The notes: generated by a model from the sequence alone, not told the origin. Shown: positions 41,137 through 51,823, numbered from the stretch's first letter. The stretch: 64,000 bases of DNA from Falsiroseomonas bella (GCF_003173615.1 NZ_QGNA01000003.1:842723-906722), one strand, 5' to 3'. A program made the numbers and translations.

Positions 41137-42096
41137 GTGGCCCAGTATCTCGTCCGACGCCTGCTGATCGCGATCCCGAGCCTGCTCGGGATCAGCGTGA
41201 TCCTCTTCACGGTCCTGGCGCTGGCGCCGGGCGACCCGTTCGAGGAACTGGCGACCAACCCGGCGATCCCGCCCGAGGTGCGCGCGAACCTGCGCGCCAG
41301 CCTCGGGCTGGATGACCCGGTCCACATCCGCTACTTCGCCTGGCTCACCTCCATGCTGCGGGGCGAGTGGGGCTTCTCCTTCGTCAGCCGCATCCCGGTG
41401 GACGACCTGATCCTGCAGCGCCTGCCGGTGACCATCGCGGTGATCGGCGCGTCCCAGCTGGTGGCGCTGGCGATCGCGCTGCCGGTCGGCGTCTATGCCG
41501 CGACACGGCCCTATTCGATCTTCGACCAGATCGCCAACACGCTGGCCTTCGTGGGATTCTCGCTGCCCACCTTCTTCACCGGGCTGCTGTTCATCCTGTT
41601 CTTCTCGATCTACCTGGACTGGCTGCCCTTCGTGTTCCGCACCGACATCGAGGCCACCGGCTGGAACTGGTGGTGGCAGCAGCTGCGCCAGTCCATCATG
41701 CCGATCATGGTGCTGGGCCTGTTCCAGGGCGCGGCCTGGACGCGCTTCGTCCGCTCCGCCGTGCTGGACGTGATCCGGCTGGACCATGTCACCACCGCGC
41801 GCGCCAAGGGCATCCCCGAACGCGCGGTGACGCTGCGCCACGTGGTGCGCAACGCGATGATCCCGGTGGTCACGCTGGTCGCGCTGCAGATGCCGGCGGT
41901 GTTCGGCGGCGCCATCGTGACGGAGCAGATCTTCCGCGTGCCGGGGATCGGCAGCCTGCTGATCAGCGCCATCCTGGCCAACGACACGCCGGTGATCATG
42001 GCGGTCACCTTCGTCATCGCCGCGCTCGTCGTCTTCTTCAACCTGCTCGCCGACGTGATCTATGGCTGGCTCGATCCCCGCATCAGCTATCGCTAG
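41137..42096 (+). CDS. ABC transporter permease, DppB/OppB family
   Basis: 319 residues from a GTG at 41137, ten bases after the binding-protein stop. Typical DppB opening AQYLVRRLLIAIPSLLGISVILFTVL and ALAPGDPF; about six helices; the EAA loop VTTARAKGIPERAVTLRHVVRNAMIPVV contacts the ATPases. Its last 35 bases overlap the next permease gene in another frame, so the pair is tightly coupled. Confidence 0.95.
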   Translation: MAQYLVRRLLIAIPSLLGISVILFTVLALAPGDPFEELATNPAIPPEVRANLRASLGLDDPVHIRYFAWLTSMLRGEWGFSFVSRIPVDDLILQRLPVTIAVIGASQLVALAIALPVGVYAATRPYSIFDQIANTLAFVGFSLPTFFTGLLFILFFSIYLDWLPFVFRTDIEATGWNWWWQQLRQSIMPIMVLGLFQGAAWTRFVRSAVLDVIRLDHVTTARAKGIPERAVTLRHVVRNAMIPVVTLVALQMPAVFGGAIVTEQIFRVPGIGSLLISAILANDTPVIMAVTFVIAALVVFFNLLADVIYGWLDPRISYR

Positions 42097-42994
42097 CCCC
42101 GCCGCCGCCGCGCGTCCGCGCATCGGCCCCTGGCGGGAGGCCTGGCGGCGCTTCCGCAAGCACCGGCTTGCGGTGGCCTCCGCCGTCGTGCTCGGCACGA
42201 TCATCCTGGCCGTGCTGATCGGCCCGCTGTTCTGGTCGCTGCCGATCGACGAGATCGACTTCACCGCGCGGCTGGAGGGCCCGTCCCTCGCGCATCCGCT
42301 CGGCACCGACGACCTCGGGCAGGACCTGCTGGCGCGCATCCTCTATGGCGGGCGCATCTCGCTCGCCGTCGGCTTCGCGGCGATGTCCGTCGCGGTCAGC
42401 GTCGGCGTGCTGGTCGGCGCCATCGCGGGCATGGCGGGCGGGCGGCTCGACGCGGCGCTGATGTGGCTGACGGACCTGTTCCTCTCGCTGCCGCAGCTAC
42501 CGCTGCTGCTGCTGATCATCTACCTGTTCCGCGATGCGCTCACCGGCGTGGTCGGGCAGGAGCTCGGCGTCTTCATCCTGATCGTGACAGTGATCGGCGC
42601 CTTCAACTGGATGCAGGTGGCGCGCCTGGTGCGCGCGCAGTTCTTCTCCCTGCGCGAGAAGGAATTCGTCGAGGCCGCGCGCGCCCTCGGCGCCTCCCGC
42701 GCGCGCCTGGTGTGGCGGCACATCCTGCCGAATGCGCTGGGGCCGGTGATCGTCGCGGCGACCATCGACGTGGCGGCCGCCATCATCGCCGAGAGCACCC
42801 TCTCCTTCCTCGGCCTCGGCTTCCCGCCGGACATCCCCACCTGGGGGCGCCTGCTGTTCGACGCCAAGGACAACCTGGACTTCGCGCCGCACTGGGCGCT
42901 GTTCCCCGGCCTCGCCATCTTCCTGACGGTGGTCAGCATCAACTTCGTCGGCGACGGCCTCCGCGACGCCCTCGACCCCAGGCGCGTGCAATGA
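42062..42994 (+). CDS. ABC transporter permease, DppC/OppC family
   Basis: 310 residues. N-terminal cytoplasmic segment WREAWRRFRKHRLAVASAVV, then DppC-type HPLGTDDLGQDLLARILYGGRISL, and the EAA loop EFVEAARALGASRARLVWRHILPNAL. The end FVGDGLRDALDPRR is classic. The start at 42062 lies inside the dppB-like gene. Forms a heterodimer with the previous permease. Confidence 0.95.
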   Translation: MAGSIPASAIASPAAAARPRIGPWREAWRRFRKHRLAVASAVVLGTIILAVLIGPLFWSLPIDEIDFTARLEGPSLAHPLGTDDLGQDLLARILYGGRISLAVGFAAMSVAVSVGVLVGAIAGMAGGRLDAALMWLTDLFLSLPQLPLLLLIIYLFRDALTGVVGQELGVFILIVTVIGAFNWMQVARLVRAQFFSLREKEFVEAARALGASRARLVWRHILPNALGPVIVAATIDVAAAIIAESTLSFLGLGFPPDIPTWGRLLFDAKDNLDFAPHWALFPGLAIFLTVVSINFVGDGLRDALDPRRVQ

Positions 42995-43040
42995 TTTTTT
43001 TGCCACGTTGGCGCCGCGACCGGCAGGCGGGACGCTCGTG

Positions 43041-44023
<983 letters not shown>

Positions 44024-44027
<4 letters not shown>

Positions 44028-44998
44028 ACCGCCCTCTCCTGCGCGTCGACAACCTGGTGAAGCGCTTCCCGGTGAAGGGCGGCATCCTGCGCCGCACGGT
44101 CGCCGAGGTGCATGCCGTCTCCGGCGTCAGCTTCGACCTGGCGCCGGGCGAGACGCTCGGGCTCGTGGGTGAATCCGGCTGCGGCAAGTCAACCACAGGG
44201 CGGCTGATCCTGCGCCTCATCGAGCCGACGGAAGGCACGATCTGGTTCGAGGGGCAGGACATCACGCGCTTCGACCAGCAGCAGATGATCGCGCTCCGGC
44301 GCGACATGCAGATCATCTTCCAGGACCCCTACGCCTCGCTGAACCCGCGCATGACTGTGGGCGCGATCATCGCGGAGGCGCTGGTGATCCACGGCCTGGC
44401 GAAGACCGCACGGGAGCGCGAGGACCGCGTGGTGGAGCTGCTGGAGACGGTCGGGCTCAACGCCGACCACATGCGCCGCTTCCCGCACGAGTTCAGCGGC
44501 GGCCAGCGCCAGCGCATCGGCATCGCGCGCGCGCTGGCGGTCTCGCCCAAGCTGATCGTCTGCGACGAGCCGGTATCCGCGCTCGATGTCTCGATCCAGG
44601 CCCAGGTGGTGAACCTGCTGGAAGATCTGCAGGAAAAATTCGGGCTCACCTTCATCTTCATCGCCCACGACCTGTCGGTGGTGGAGCACATCAGCGACCG
44701 CGTCGCGGTGATGTATCTCGGGCGGATGGTGGAGATCGCCTCGGCGCGGGAGCTCTACACCACGCCGCTGCATCCCTACACGGAGGCGCTGCTCTCCGCC
44801 GTGCCGATCCCGGATCCGAAGCTGAAGCGCGCGCGCATCCGGCTGCAGGGCGACGTGCCGAACCCGCTGAACCCGCCCTCGGGCTGCCATTTCCACACGC
44901 GCTGCCCGATCGCCGATGCCGGCCTCTGCCGCACCGAGGCCCCGCCGCTGCGCGAGGCGCGACCGGGGCACTGGGTCTCCTGCCACAAGCGGGGCTGA
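44024..44998 (+). CDS. ABC transporter ATP-binding protein, DppF/OppF family
   Basis: 324 residues: Walker [11 protein letters not shown]-loop [15 protein letters not shown], signature FSGGQRQR, Walker [13 protein letters not shown], switch His [10 protein letters not shown], and the DppF C-terminal domain ([23 protein letters not shown]). It completes a five-gene transporter with the M20 amidohydrolase gene upstream. The Shine-Dalgarno GGAGGAGATCGC lies inside the dppD-like gene. It converges with the minus-strand binding-protein gene 22 bp away. Confidence 0.96.
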
Positions 44999-45020
44999 TG
45001 CCCCGCCTGCGGCGGCGCCG

Positions 45021-46052
45021 TCACCGCACCGGCGGCGCGTACATCAGGCCGCCGCGCGTCCACAGGTCGTTCAGCCCGCGGGAGAGGCCGATCGGCGTGT
45101 TGCGGCCGAGGTGGCGCTCGAAGATCTCGCCGTAATTCCCGACAGCCTTGATCGCGTTGTAGGCCCAGCGCCGATCGAGGCCCATGAACGGGCCGTGGTC
45201 GCCGCTGACGCCGAGCAGGCGGCGGATCTCCGGGCGCTGGCTGTTCAGCATCTCGTCCACGTTGGCCTGGGTGACGCCGAGTTCCTCGGCCTCGATCAGC
45301 GCGAAGATCGTCCAGCGCACGATGTCGAACCACTGGTCGTCGCCGTGTCGCACCGCGGGGCTCAGCGGCTCCTTCGAGATGATGTCGGGCAGCACGACGT
45401 GCTCCTCCGGACGCGGCAGCGCGCTGCGGATGCCGGCGAGCTGGGAGGCATCGGTGCTGAACGCGTCGCAGCGGCCGCTTTCATAGGCGATGCGCGTCTC
45501 GTCGTTCTGCTCGAAGACCACGGGGCGGATCTGCAAGCGGTTGCTGCGCGCCCAGTCCGCCAGGTTCAGCTCGTTCGTGGTGCCGGAGGTGACGCAGATG
45601 GAGGCGCCGTCGAGCTGGTTCGCCCGCGTCACGCCGGCGCTGCGCCGCACGAGGAAGCCCTGGCCGTCATAGAAGGTGACGGCGGTGAAGTTCAGGCCGT
45701 TGGTGGTGTCGCGCGACTGCGTCCAGGTGGTGGTGCGCGGCAGCAGGTCGATCTGCCCGGCCTGCAGCGCGGGCAGCCGCGCGGCGGAGGTCACCACGGT
45801 GAAGCGCACCTTGGAGGGATCGCCGAAGATCGCGGCGGCGACGGCGCGGCAGGTGTCGGCCTCGAGGCCCTGGTAGACGCCGCGGCTGTCTGTCACGCCG
45901 AAGCCGGGCGCGCCGGGATGCGCGCCGCAATCCACCACGCCCTTGGCGCGAGTGGAGGCGAGCGTCGGCCCGGCCGGCGCCATGGTCTGCGCCGCGGCTG
46001 GCAGGGCCAGCGCGAGCGCCGCGCCGGCTGCGATCAGGCTGCGTCGGATCAT
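45021..46052 (-). CDS. ABC-type amino-acid binding protein (family 3) encoded in a TAXI-TRAP operon
   Basis: 343 residues: signal peptide MIRRSLIAAGAALALALPAAAQ, then the general L-amino-acid binding protein (AapJ/BztA-like) pattern: STRAKGVVDCGAHPGAPGFGVTDSRGVYQGLEADTCRAVAAAIFGD, PALQAGQIDLLPRTTTWTQSRD, LDGASICVTSGTTNELNLADW, and the C-terminal DRRWAYNAIKAVGNYGEIFERHLG. Such proteins normally feed ABC permeases (AapQ/M/P), absent here. Instead its ATG overlaps the stop of a TRAP 4TM/12TM permease gene (46049-46052), so the two are translationally coupled. It has two Cys pairs as in AapJ. Either it serves a distant ABC system or it is a second receptor for the TRAP permease. Confidence 0.9.
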   Translation of the reverse strand: MIRRSLIAAGAALALALPAAAQTMAPAGPTLASTRAKGVVDCGAHPGAPGFGVTDSRGVYQGLEADTCRAVAAAIFGDPSKVRFTVVTSAARLPALQAGQIDLLPRTTTWTQSRDTTNGLNFTAVTFYDGQGFLVRRSAGVTRANQLDGASICVTSGTTNELNLADWARSNRLQIRPVVFEQNDETRIAYESGRCDAFSTDASQLAGIRSALPRPEEHVVLPDIISKEPLSPAVRHGDDQWFDIVRWTIFALIEAEELGVTQANVDEMLNSQRPEIRRLLGVSGDHGPFMGLDRRWAYNAIKAVGNYGEIFERHLGRNTPIGLSRGLNDLWTRGGLMYAPPVR

Positions 46053-47956
46053 CTCTTCTCTCCCTGTTCCGTGGCGGCGCGTGCCGCCGCCCATTGCAGC
46101 GCCGCCACCGCGGCGAGCGTCGAGGCGCCCATGAGGAAGCGCGTCGTGTCGTCCAGCACATGCGCGAAGGCCGCGGCCATGCCCGCCGCGGCCGTCAGCA
46201 CCCGCAAGGGCCAGCCGAGCGGGGCGAGCAGGAAGCCGGCATAGCTCGCGGTGATCAGCGTCAGCGCCGCCACCTGGATGGCGGTGGCGAGGCCGATGTC
46301 GAGCAGCGAGCCGCGCAGCATGATCCCGGGATCGTAGATGAAGGCGAAGCCCACGGTGAAGCCCGCGATGCCGAAGCGCGTGGCATGGATGCTGGTGATG
46401 GTGGGGCTCGCCTGGGCGATGGCCGCCGCGGCGAAGGCGGCGGCGGCGACCGGCGGCGTCGCATCGGCGATCACCGCGAAGTAGAAGGTGAAGAGATGCG
46501 CCTGCAGCGCGTCCACGCCGAGCGGCCGGCCGAGTTCCAGCACCAGCGGCACGCCGATGGCGGCGGCGATGATGTAGGCGGGCGTGGTCGGGATGCCGAG
46601 GCCGAGCACCAGCACCGTGAGCGCCAGCAGCACCAGCAGCAGGCCGAGATTGCCGCCCGCGAGCTGCTTGATGATGCCGCCGAAGGCCACGACCATGCCG
46701 GTGGCGGTCAGCGCGCTGATCACGATGCCCGCCCCCGCGATCGAGACCGCGAGCGGCGCCATGGTGAGGCCGGCATTGGCGAAGCTGTCGATGACGTCGC
46801 GCCAGGACATGCGCGTGCGCCGCTTCAGCATGGCGACCGCGACCATGGCGACGGTGGCGCAGAAGGCGGCGAAGTTGCCGGACCAGCGCTCCGTCATCAG
46901 CCAGACCAACAGGGCGATCGGCAGCACCAGATGCGCATCGGCCAGCACCTCCCGCCAGGCGGGGATGTCCTTCAGCGGCATCGGCGCGATGCCGAGCTTC
47001 TTCGCCTCGAAATGGACGGCCGCGAGAATGGCGAAGTAGTACAGCACCGCGCCGATCGCGGCCGCGACGATGATCTCGCCATAGGGAATGTTGGTGATCT
47101 CGGCCATCACGAAGGCGGCCGCACCCATCACCGGCGGCATCAGCGCGCCGCCGACGCTCGCCGCGCTCTCGATGCCGCCCGCGACCGCGGGGCGGTAGCC
47201 GATGCGCTTCATCAGCGGGATGGTCATCGCGCCGGTGGTGATGACGTTGGACACGGACGACCCGCTCATCGTCCCGAACAGGCCGGAGGTCACGACGGCG
47301 ACCTTCGCCGGCCCGCCCGTGTAGCGGCCCGCGGCGGCGGCGCCGAGATTCGAGAACAGCCGCCCGGTGCCGCTGCCCTGCACGAAGGAGCCGAACAGGA
47401 TGAAGACGGCGATCGTCGTGGCGACGATGCCCGTCAGCGGCCCGTAGACGCCACCCGCGGTCGGCACCAGCCAGGACGCCTCCACGATCTCGGCCGGCGT
47501 GAAGGGGCGCGCGTTGAAGATGCCGGGGATCAGATAGCCCCACTGCATGTAGGCGAGCGAGCCCGCGACCATCCAGGCGAGGCCGGGTTCCACCGCGCGG
47601 CGGATCGCCTCCAGCAGCGTGACGATGCAGGTGATGCCGAGCACCATCATCGTCGGCGTGAAGGGGTCCACGTATTCCATGCGGTCGGCGACCGCCATCC
47701 AGTTCCACATCACCCAGGCATGCGGCGCGGCGGAGGCCGCGGCCCAAAGCCAGTCGGGCACCGATGGGCGGTGGCGCGGCGAGGATTTCAGCGCGGGGTA
47801 GAGCAGGAACAGCAGCGGCGTGAAGATCAGCAGGTGGAAGCCGCGCATCTGGATCGGCTCGGGGAAGCCGAAGCCGCCGAAATAGAGATGGACCGCGGCG
47901 GCGGCCGCAGCCCAGCACCAGCATAGCCACTTGAGCGGCCCGGAGAATTCCCTCAC
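46049..47956 (-). CDS. TAXI-type TRAP transporter fused permease (4TM/12TM)
   Basis: 635 residues and many hydrophobic helices, a fused DctQ/DctM-type permease of TAXI-TRAP systems. Recognisable are GPLTGIVATTIAVFILFGSFVQGSG, SGLFGTMSGSSVSNVITTGAMTIPLMKRIGY, VGGALMPPVMGAAAFVMAEI, LGLGIPTTPAYIIAAAIGVPLV and AVIADATPPVAAAAFAAAAI. It couples uptake to an ion gradient. Preceded by a TAXI binding protein gene on the same strand and followed, with four-base overlap, by an amino-acid binding protein gene. Confidence 0.93.
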   Translation of the reverse strand: MREFSGPLKWLCWCWAAAAAAVHLYFGGFGFPEPIQMRGFHLLIFTPLLFLLYPALKSSPRHRPSVPDWLWAAASAAPHAWVMWNWMAVADRMEYVDPFTPTMMVLGITCIVTLLEAIRRAVEPGLAWMVAGSLAYMQWGYLIPGIFNARPFTPAEIVEASWLVPTAGGVYGPLTGIVATTIAVFILFGSFVQGSGTGRLFSNLGAAAAGRYTGGPAKVAVVTSGLFGTMSGSSVSNVITTGAMTIPLMKRIGYRPAVAGGIESAASVGGALMPPVMGAAAFVMAEITNIPYGEIIVAAAIGAVLYYFAILAAVHFEAKKLGIAPMPLKDIPAWREVLADAHLVLPIALLVWLMTERWSGNFAAFCATVAMVAVAMLKRRTRMSWRDVIDSFANAGLTMAPLAVSIAGAGIVISALTATGMVVAFGGIIKQLAGGNLGLLLVLLALTVLVLGLGIPTTPAYIIAAAIGVPLVLELGRPLGVDALQAHLFTFYFAVIADATPPVAAAAFAAAAIAQASPTITSIHATRFGIAGFTVGFAFIYDPGIMLRGSLLDIGLATAIQVAALTLITASYAGFLLAPLGWPLRVLTAAAGMAAAFAHVLDDTTRFLMGASTLAAVAALQWAAARAATEQGEKR

Positions 47957-48057
47957 GCCGTTGCACCCATCCCGCCGCTCGGCCCCGGCCTGCGCGCGGA
48001 GATGCGCCGCGCACGGATGAGCCGCTCTTCTGCTTCCGAAAGCGGGGGCCTCACCAT
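47953..48057 (-). CDS. Possible 34-residue peptide coupled to the TRAP permease gene
   Basis: MVRPPLSEAEERLIRARR then a Pro/Gly-rich tail; its TGA overlaps the permease ATG (ATGA). A purine-rich GGGGG tract precedes the start. It could be a real small protein, or a leader that couples translation of the TAXI receptor and permease genes. No family is known; evidence is only the overlap and codon pattern. Confidence 0.35.
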   Translation of the reverse strand: MVRPPLSEAEERLIRARRISARRPGPSGGMGATA

Positions 48058-48095
48058 GGCCCCCGCGACGACGCGCAGCGGCGTCGTGAGCCGCG

Positions 48096-49103
48096 CTACG
48101 CCGCCGGCATCACGCCGGCCTCGCGGAAGGCGCGCGCAGCGCCGGGATGCAGCGGCACGCCGTTGTAGCGCCAGGACGTCGCCGGGTTCCACGCGCCCAT
48201 CGAGGCGTGGATCGCGACGAGGCGCTGACCGCGGTTCCGGATGAGCGTCCGCGTGATCCGGTAGGCCGCATCCTCGGACACGGAGGCGTGCACGAGGATC
48301 ACGCTGTCCATCGTCGTGACCATCAGGTCGCGGTCCTGCAGCGTCGGATAGGTCGCGGCCGGCAGCGTCCCCTCGGCATAGGCGAAGGTGTCGATCAGGT
48401 GCTTGCGCACGTCGTCGGGGAAGCCGACGAGGCGCGAGGCCCGCCGGCCCTGGCCGATCTCCGTCAGGATCGCGGCGGGCTTGGCGAGCGCGGCGTAGAG
48501 ATAGTCCACCTGCCCGTCGGCATAGGCCGCGGCGATATCCGCGTAGCTGCCGTTGAGGTAGCGCCCGCCCTCGGCCCGGATTCGGTCGGGCGAGGTGCCG
48601 AGGAAGCGCAGGATGCGCTGCAGCGTCATCTCGTCCGTGCTCGAGCGCTGCGGGCAGGCGATCTTGAGGCCGCGCTGCGTGAGGATGCCGCGCATGTCCT
48701 CCGGCCCCGAGCCCACGGCGCGGACCAGGTTGTGTTCGGTCGGGCTGTAGCCGGTGCCGAGGCTGCGCAGATTCTCATGCTTCGCGTTGTAGGGGTCTTC
48801 GCCCTTCGCGGCCGCGGCGGTGAAGGTGTCGATGCCCCAGCCGAGCGGCGACTGGTTGTTGTTGACGCGCGTCGAGTTCGCGAGGCCGCCGCCCGGGACG
48901 ACGCGGATGCGGAGGTCCTGGTTCTCCTCGGCGATCAGCGCCGAGAGGCCGGCCGCCATGGTGTACCAGCCTCCGCCGACAGACCCAGCGACCCATTCGA
49001 GCGTCTGCTGCGCCTGCGCGGCGCGCAGGCCGGGCAGCGCGAGGGCGCCGGCGGCGCCGGCGGCGCCGAGCAAGGCGGCGCGGCGCGCGATGAACAGGGT
49101 CAT
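48096..49103 (-). CDS. TAXI-family TRAP solute receptor
   Basis: 335 residues from the ATG at 49103 (GGAGAGGAAAC upstream). Signal peptide ARRAALLGAAGAAGALALPGLRAAQAQ; TAXI hallmark WVAGSVGGGWYTMAAGLSALIAEE and RVVPGGGLANSTRVNNNQSPLGWGID; DQVDYLYAALAKPAAI-like receptor segment (DGQVDYLYAALAKPAAI). It captures the substrate, often glutamate or another carboxylate, for the fused permease encoded downstream. It is the first gene of the TAXI operon. Confidence 0.93.
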   Translation of the reverse strand: MTLFIARRAALLGAAGAAGALALPGLRAAQAQQTLEWVAGSVGGGWYTMAAGLSALIAEENQDLRIRVVPGGGLANSTRVNNNQSPLGWGIDTFTAAAAKGEDPYNAKHENLRSLGTGYSPTEHNLVRAVGSGPEDMRGILTQRGLKIACPQRSSTDEMTLQRILRFLGTSPDRIRAEGGRYLNGSYADIAAAYADGQVDYLYAALAKPAAILTEIGQGRRASRLVGFPDDVRKHLIDTFAYAEGTLPAATYPTLQDRDLMVTTMDSVILVHASVSEDAAYRITRTLIRNRGQRLVAIHASMGAWNPATSWRYNGVPLHPGAARAFREAGVMPAA

Positions 49104-49199
49104 GTTTCCTCTCCCAACCTTCCTCGGGCGAAGGATCATGACCAGCAACCACCCCGGCCGCAACCGCCGGGGCGTCACGCCACTGCGCGCGGCGGCCGC

Positions 49200-49502
49200 T
49201 CAGCTTCCGGCAAGGTAGGGCCGCGCCGCCTGGAAGGCCGCGCCGCAACCCGGCGCGGCATCGGCCAGCACCGCTTCCGGGCTGGTCGCGCCGGTCCAGG
49301 CACCGAGCGCGGTGCGCACCGCCCACCAGGGATCGGAACCGGCGCGGGCGACGAGCTGCGGCGCGGCCTGGGCGGCGCATTGCGCCACCTGCTGCACCAC
49401 TGCCACCGGCGCGCGCGCGCCCTGCAGCTGCTCCGTCACCTGCGCCTGGATCGGGCCGAGCAGGAAGGTGGCGACGAGCCAGGCGATGAGGCCCTCGATC
49501 AT
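49200..49502 (-). CDS. Hypothetical single-helix membrane protein
   Basis: 100 residues: MIEGLIAWLVATFLLGPIQAQV is a membrane or uncleaved signal segment, followed by an Ala/Gln-rich helical region with two Cys (VAQCAAQAA and APGCGAAF). No family recognised. It starts one base before the stop region of the four-helix protein gene upstream, so the two form a pair, possibly continuing into the TAXI operon 96 bp downstream. Confidence 0.6.
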   Translation of the reverse strand: MIEGLIAWLVATFLLGPIQAQVTEQLQGARAPVAVVQQVAQCAAQAAPQLVARAGSDPWWAVRTALGAWTGATSPEAVLADAAPGCGAAFQAARPYLAGS

Positions 49503-49503
49503 G

Positions 49504-49884
49504 TCAGACGCTCCGCCGGCCGAAGGCGAGCGCCCAGCCCATGCCGGCGAGTGCCAGCATCGCGACGAGGGCGGTGGCGGCGCGCGAGGCGATGGCGGCG
49601 CCGGCTTCGCCCGCCAGCAGCGCAGGGACCTGCGGCAGGGCCGATCCGCCACCGGTCAGCGCGACCACGCAAAGCACCGCGCCAAGCGCCGCGGCGACGA
49701 AGGCGTTGCGCGCGAAGGAGGCGGCGAGCGCAAGCACGCCGAGGATGGCGGGGATCAGCGCGGTCCAGTGAACCGCGCCGGTCGGCAGCAGGTAGCCGGC
49801 CGCACCGATCGCAACCAGCACGACGCCCGTCATGCGCAGCACGCGCGCCACGCAGTTCACGTTCCACAGGGCTGCGCGCGCCAT
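49504..49884 (-). CDS. Hypothetical four-helix membrane protein
   Basis: 126 residues from the ATG at 49884 with a strong GGAGGAGAGGCGCC in front. Four hydrophobic segments (VVLVAIGAAGYLLPTG; ALIPAILGVLALAASF; FVAAALGAVLCVVALTGG; ALVAMLALAGMGWALAFG) suggest an integral inner-membrane protein with short loops. The fold resembles small DUF-type four-helix proteins but no family can be assigned. First gene of a pair with the single-helix protein. Confidence 0.65.
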   Translation of the reverse strand: MARAALWNVNCVARVLRMTGVVLVAIGAAGYLLPTGAVHWTALIPAILGVLALAASFARNAFVAAALGAVLCVVALTGGGSALPQVPALLAGEAGAAIASRAATALVAMLALAGMGWALAFGRRSV

Positions 49885-50085
49885 GGCGCCTCTCCTCCAG
49901 GTCGCGGCGAGGCCGCAAGGTGGAGGTCCGACATCGCGCATCGCAGGGAGGCGCCAGAGGGGCCCGGACCGTGGCGATGAAGGTGGCCCGTCTCGCGCCC
50001 GCTTCAAGCCCGCGGCGACGGGCCATGTTGCGCCGAAACGGGCGATGACGTCATGCTGCGCCAACCTTCCCTCCTCGAGGAACCC

Positions 50086-51669
50086 ATGCGCCGCCGCACC
50101 CTGCTCTCCGGCCTCGCCGCCACCGCCGCCTCGCCCGCCATGCCCGCGCTGGCGCAGGGCACCGCCGCCACCACGCTGCGCTACATGCCGCAGGCCGATG
50201 TCACGGCCGTGGACCCGATGAGCACCACCAGCTATGGCGTGCGCAACCACGGCCACATGTGCTGGGACACGCTGTACGGCCCGGACGAGAACTTCGTCAT
50301 GCGGCCGCAGCTCTGCGAAGGGCACGTGGTGGAGGATGACGGGCTGCGCTGGGTGTTCACGCTGCGCGAGGGCATCCGCTTCCACGACAACGAGCGCATC
50401 CGCGCGCAGGACGCCGTCGCCTCCATCACGCGCTGGTCGGCGCGGGACACGCTGGGCCAGACGCTGCGCGCGCGCACGGAGGAGATGCGCGCGCTGGACG
50501 ACCGTCGCTTCGAGATCCGGCTGAAGCAGAAATTTGGCCCGATGCTGGAGGCGCTGGGCAAGCCCAGCAGCTATCCCTGCTTCGTCTTCCCCGAGCGCTT
50601 CGCGACGGTTGATCCCGCGCGCCCCTTCACCGAGGTGGTCGGCTCCGGCCCCTATCGCTGGGTGGCGGCGGAGCGGCTTTCCGGCGCGCGCGCGGTCTAT
50701 CAGCGCTTCGAGGGCTATGTGCCGAACCCGCGGCCGCCGAGCCTGCTCGGCGGCGCGAAGATGGCGCATTTCGAGCGCGTGGTGTTCAACTGGATCCCCG
50801 ATGCGGGCACTGTCGCCGCGGCGCTGCAGGCGGGCGAGATCGACATGTACGAGCAGGTGGCGCCCGACCTGCGGGACGTGCTGCAGCGGCATCGCGACAT
50901 CGTCGTGGGCCGCATAGACCAGGGCGGCACGGTCGCGCATCTGCGCTTCAACCAGCTGCACCCGCCCTTCGATAATCCGGCGATCCGCCGCGCGCTGCTG
51001 CATTCGATCAACCAGGCGGACTTCATGAGCTCGATCATGGGGAACGACCGCAACCGCTGGTCGGACGGCATCGGCGCCTTCCCCACCTCCTCGCCGCTGT
51101 CGAACGACGAGGGGATCGCAGCGCTGATGGGACCGCGCAGCGTGGACCGCGCGAAGGACGCCATCCGCGCCGCCGGCTACAACAACGAGCGCGTGGTCGT
51201 GCTGCACCCGACGGACGTGGTGAACAACAACACGCTGACGACGGTGCTGACCGACGTGCTGAAGCGCAGCGGCCTGAATGCCGAGAGCGCGAACAGCGAC
51301 TGGGCGACCGTGCTGCAGCGCCGCGCGCGGCAGGAGCCGGTCGCGCAGGGCGGGTGGAATGCGCTGATCGTGCTGTTCGGCGGCATCGACCTGGGCAATC
51401 CGGGCGTGCATCCGCTGCTGCGCGCCAATGGCAGGCAGGCCTGGTTCGGCTGGCCGACCAGCACCGGGCTCGAGGCGTTGCGCGAGGAATGGCTGGAGGC
51501 GCCGGACCTCGACGCGCAAAAGCGGATCGCGCGACGCATCCAGGCGACGTTGTGGCAGGACCTGCCCTACATCCCGCTCGGCCAGTACTTCATCGACGCC
51601 GCGTGGCGGCGCGACATCACGGGCCACCAGAAGGGCATGACGCTGCCGATCAACCTGCGCCGCGCGTGA
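50086..51669 (+). CDS. Orphan ABC substrate-binding protein, family 5
   Basis: 527 residues: signal peptide RRRTLLSGLAATAASPAMPALAQG with a possible twin-arginine motif, then SBP family 5 features (LREGIRFHDNERIRAQDAVASITRW, VGSGPYRWVAAERLSGARAVYQRFEGY, NPAIRRALLHSINQADFMSSIMG). It probably binds peptides, dipeptides or a nickel/opine-like solute. No permease or ATPase gene is adjacent, so it must use a transporter encoded elsewhere. Start at 50086 (GAGGAACCC upstream) rather than 50053. Confidence 0.9.
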   Translation: MRRRTLLSGLAATAASPAMPALAQGTAATTLRYMPQADVTAVDPMSTTSYGVRNHGHMCWDTLYGPDENFVMRPQLCEGHVVEDDGLRWVFTLREGIRFHDNERIRAQDAVASITRWSARDTLGQTLRARTEEMRALDDRRFEIRLKQKFGPMLEALGKPSSYPCFVFPERFATVDPARPFTEVVGSGPYRWVAAERLSGARAVYQRFEGYVPNPRPPSLLGGAKMAHFERVVFNWIPDAGTVAAALQAGEIDMYEQVAPDLRDVLQRHRDIVVGRIDQGGTVAHLRFNQLHPPFDNPAIRRALLHSINQADFMSSIMGNDRNRWSDGIGAFPTSSPLSNDEGIAALMGPRSVDRAKDAIRAAGYNNERVVVLHPTDVVNNNTLTTVLTDVLKRSGLNAESANSDWATVLQRRARQEPVAQGGWNALIVLFGGIDLGNPGVHPLLRANGRQAWFGWPTSTGLEALREEWLEAPDLDAQKRIARRIQATLWQDLPYIPLGQYFIDAAWRRDITGHQKGMTLPINLRRA

Positions 51670-51823
51670 GCGCAGGCGCGGCGGTTACCGTGAATTAACC
51701 CGCGCGCGCCGCTTTGCCGTTGCGCGCGCGGGTGGGCAGGAATAGAGCCCACGCCCGAGGAAGGCCGCCAGGGGCGGAATGCAGGCCCGTCGCGATCCAC
51801 ATCGCAGACACAGGGGCCCCGCC

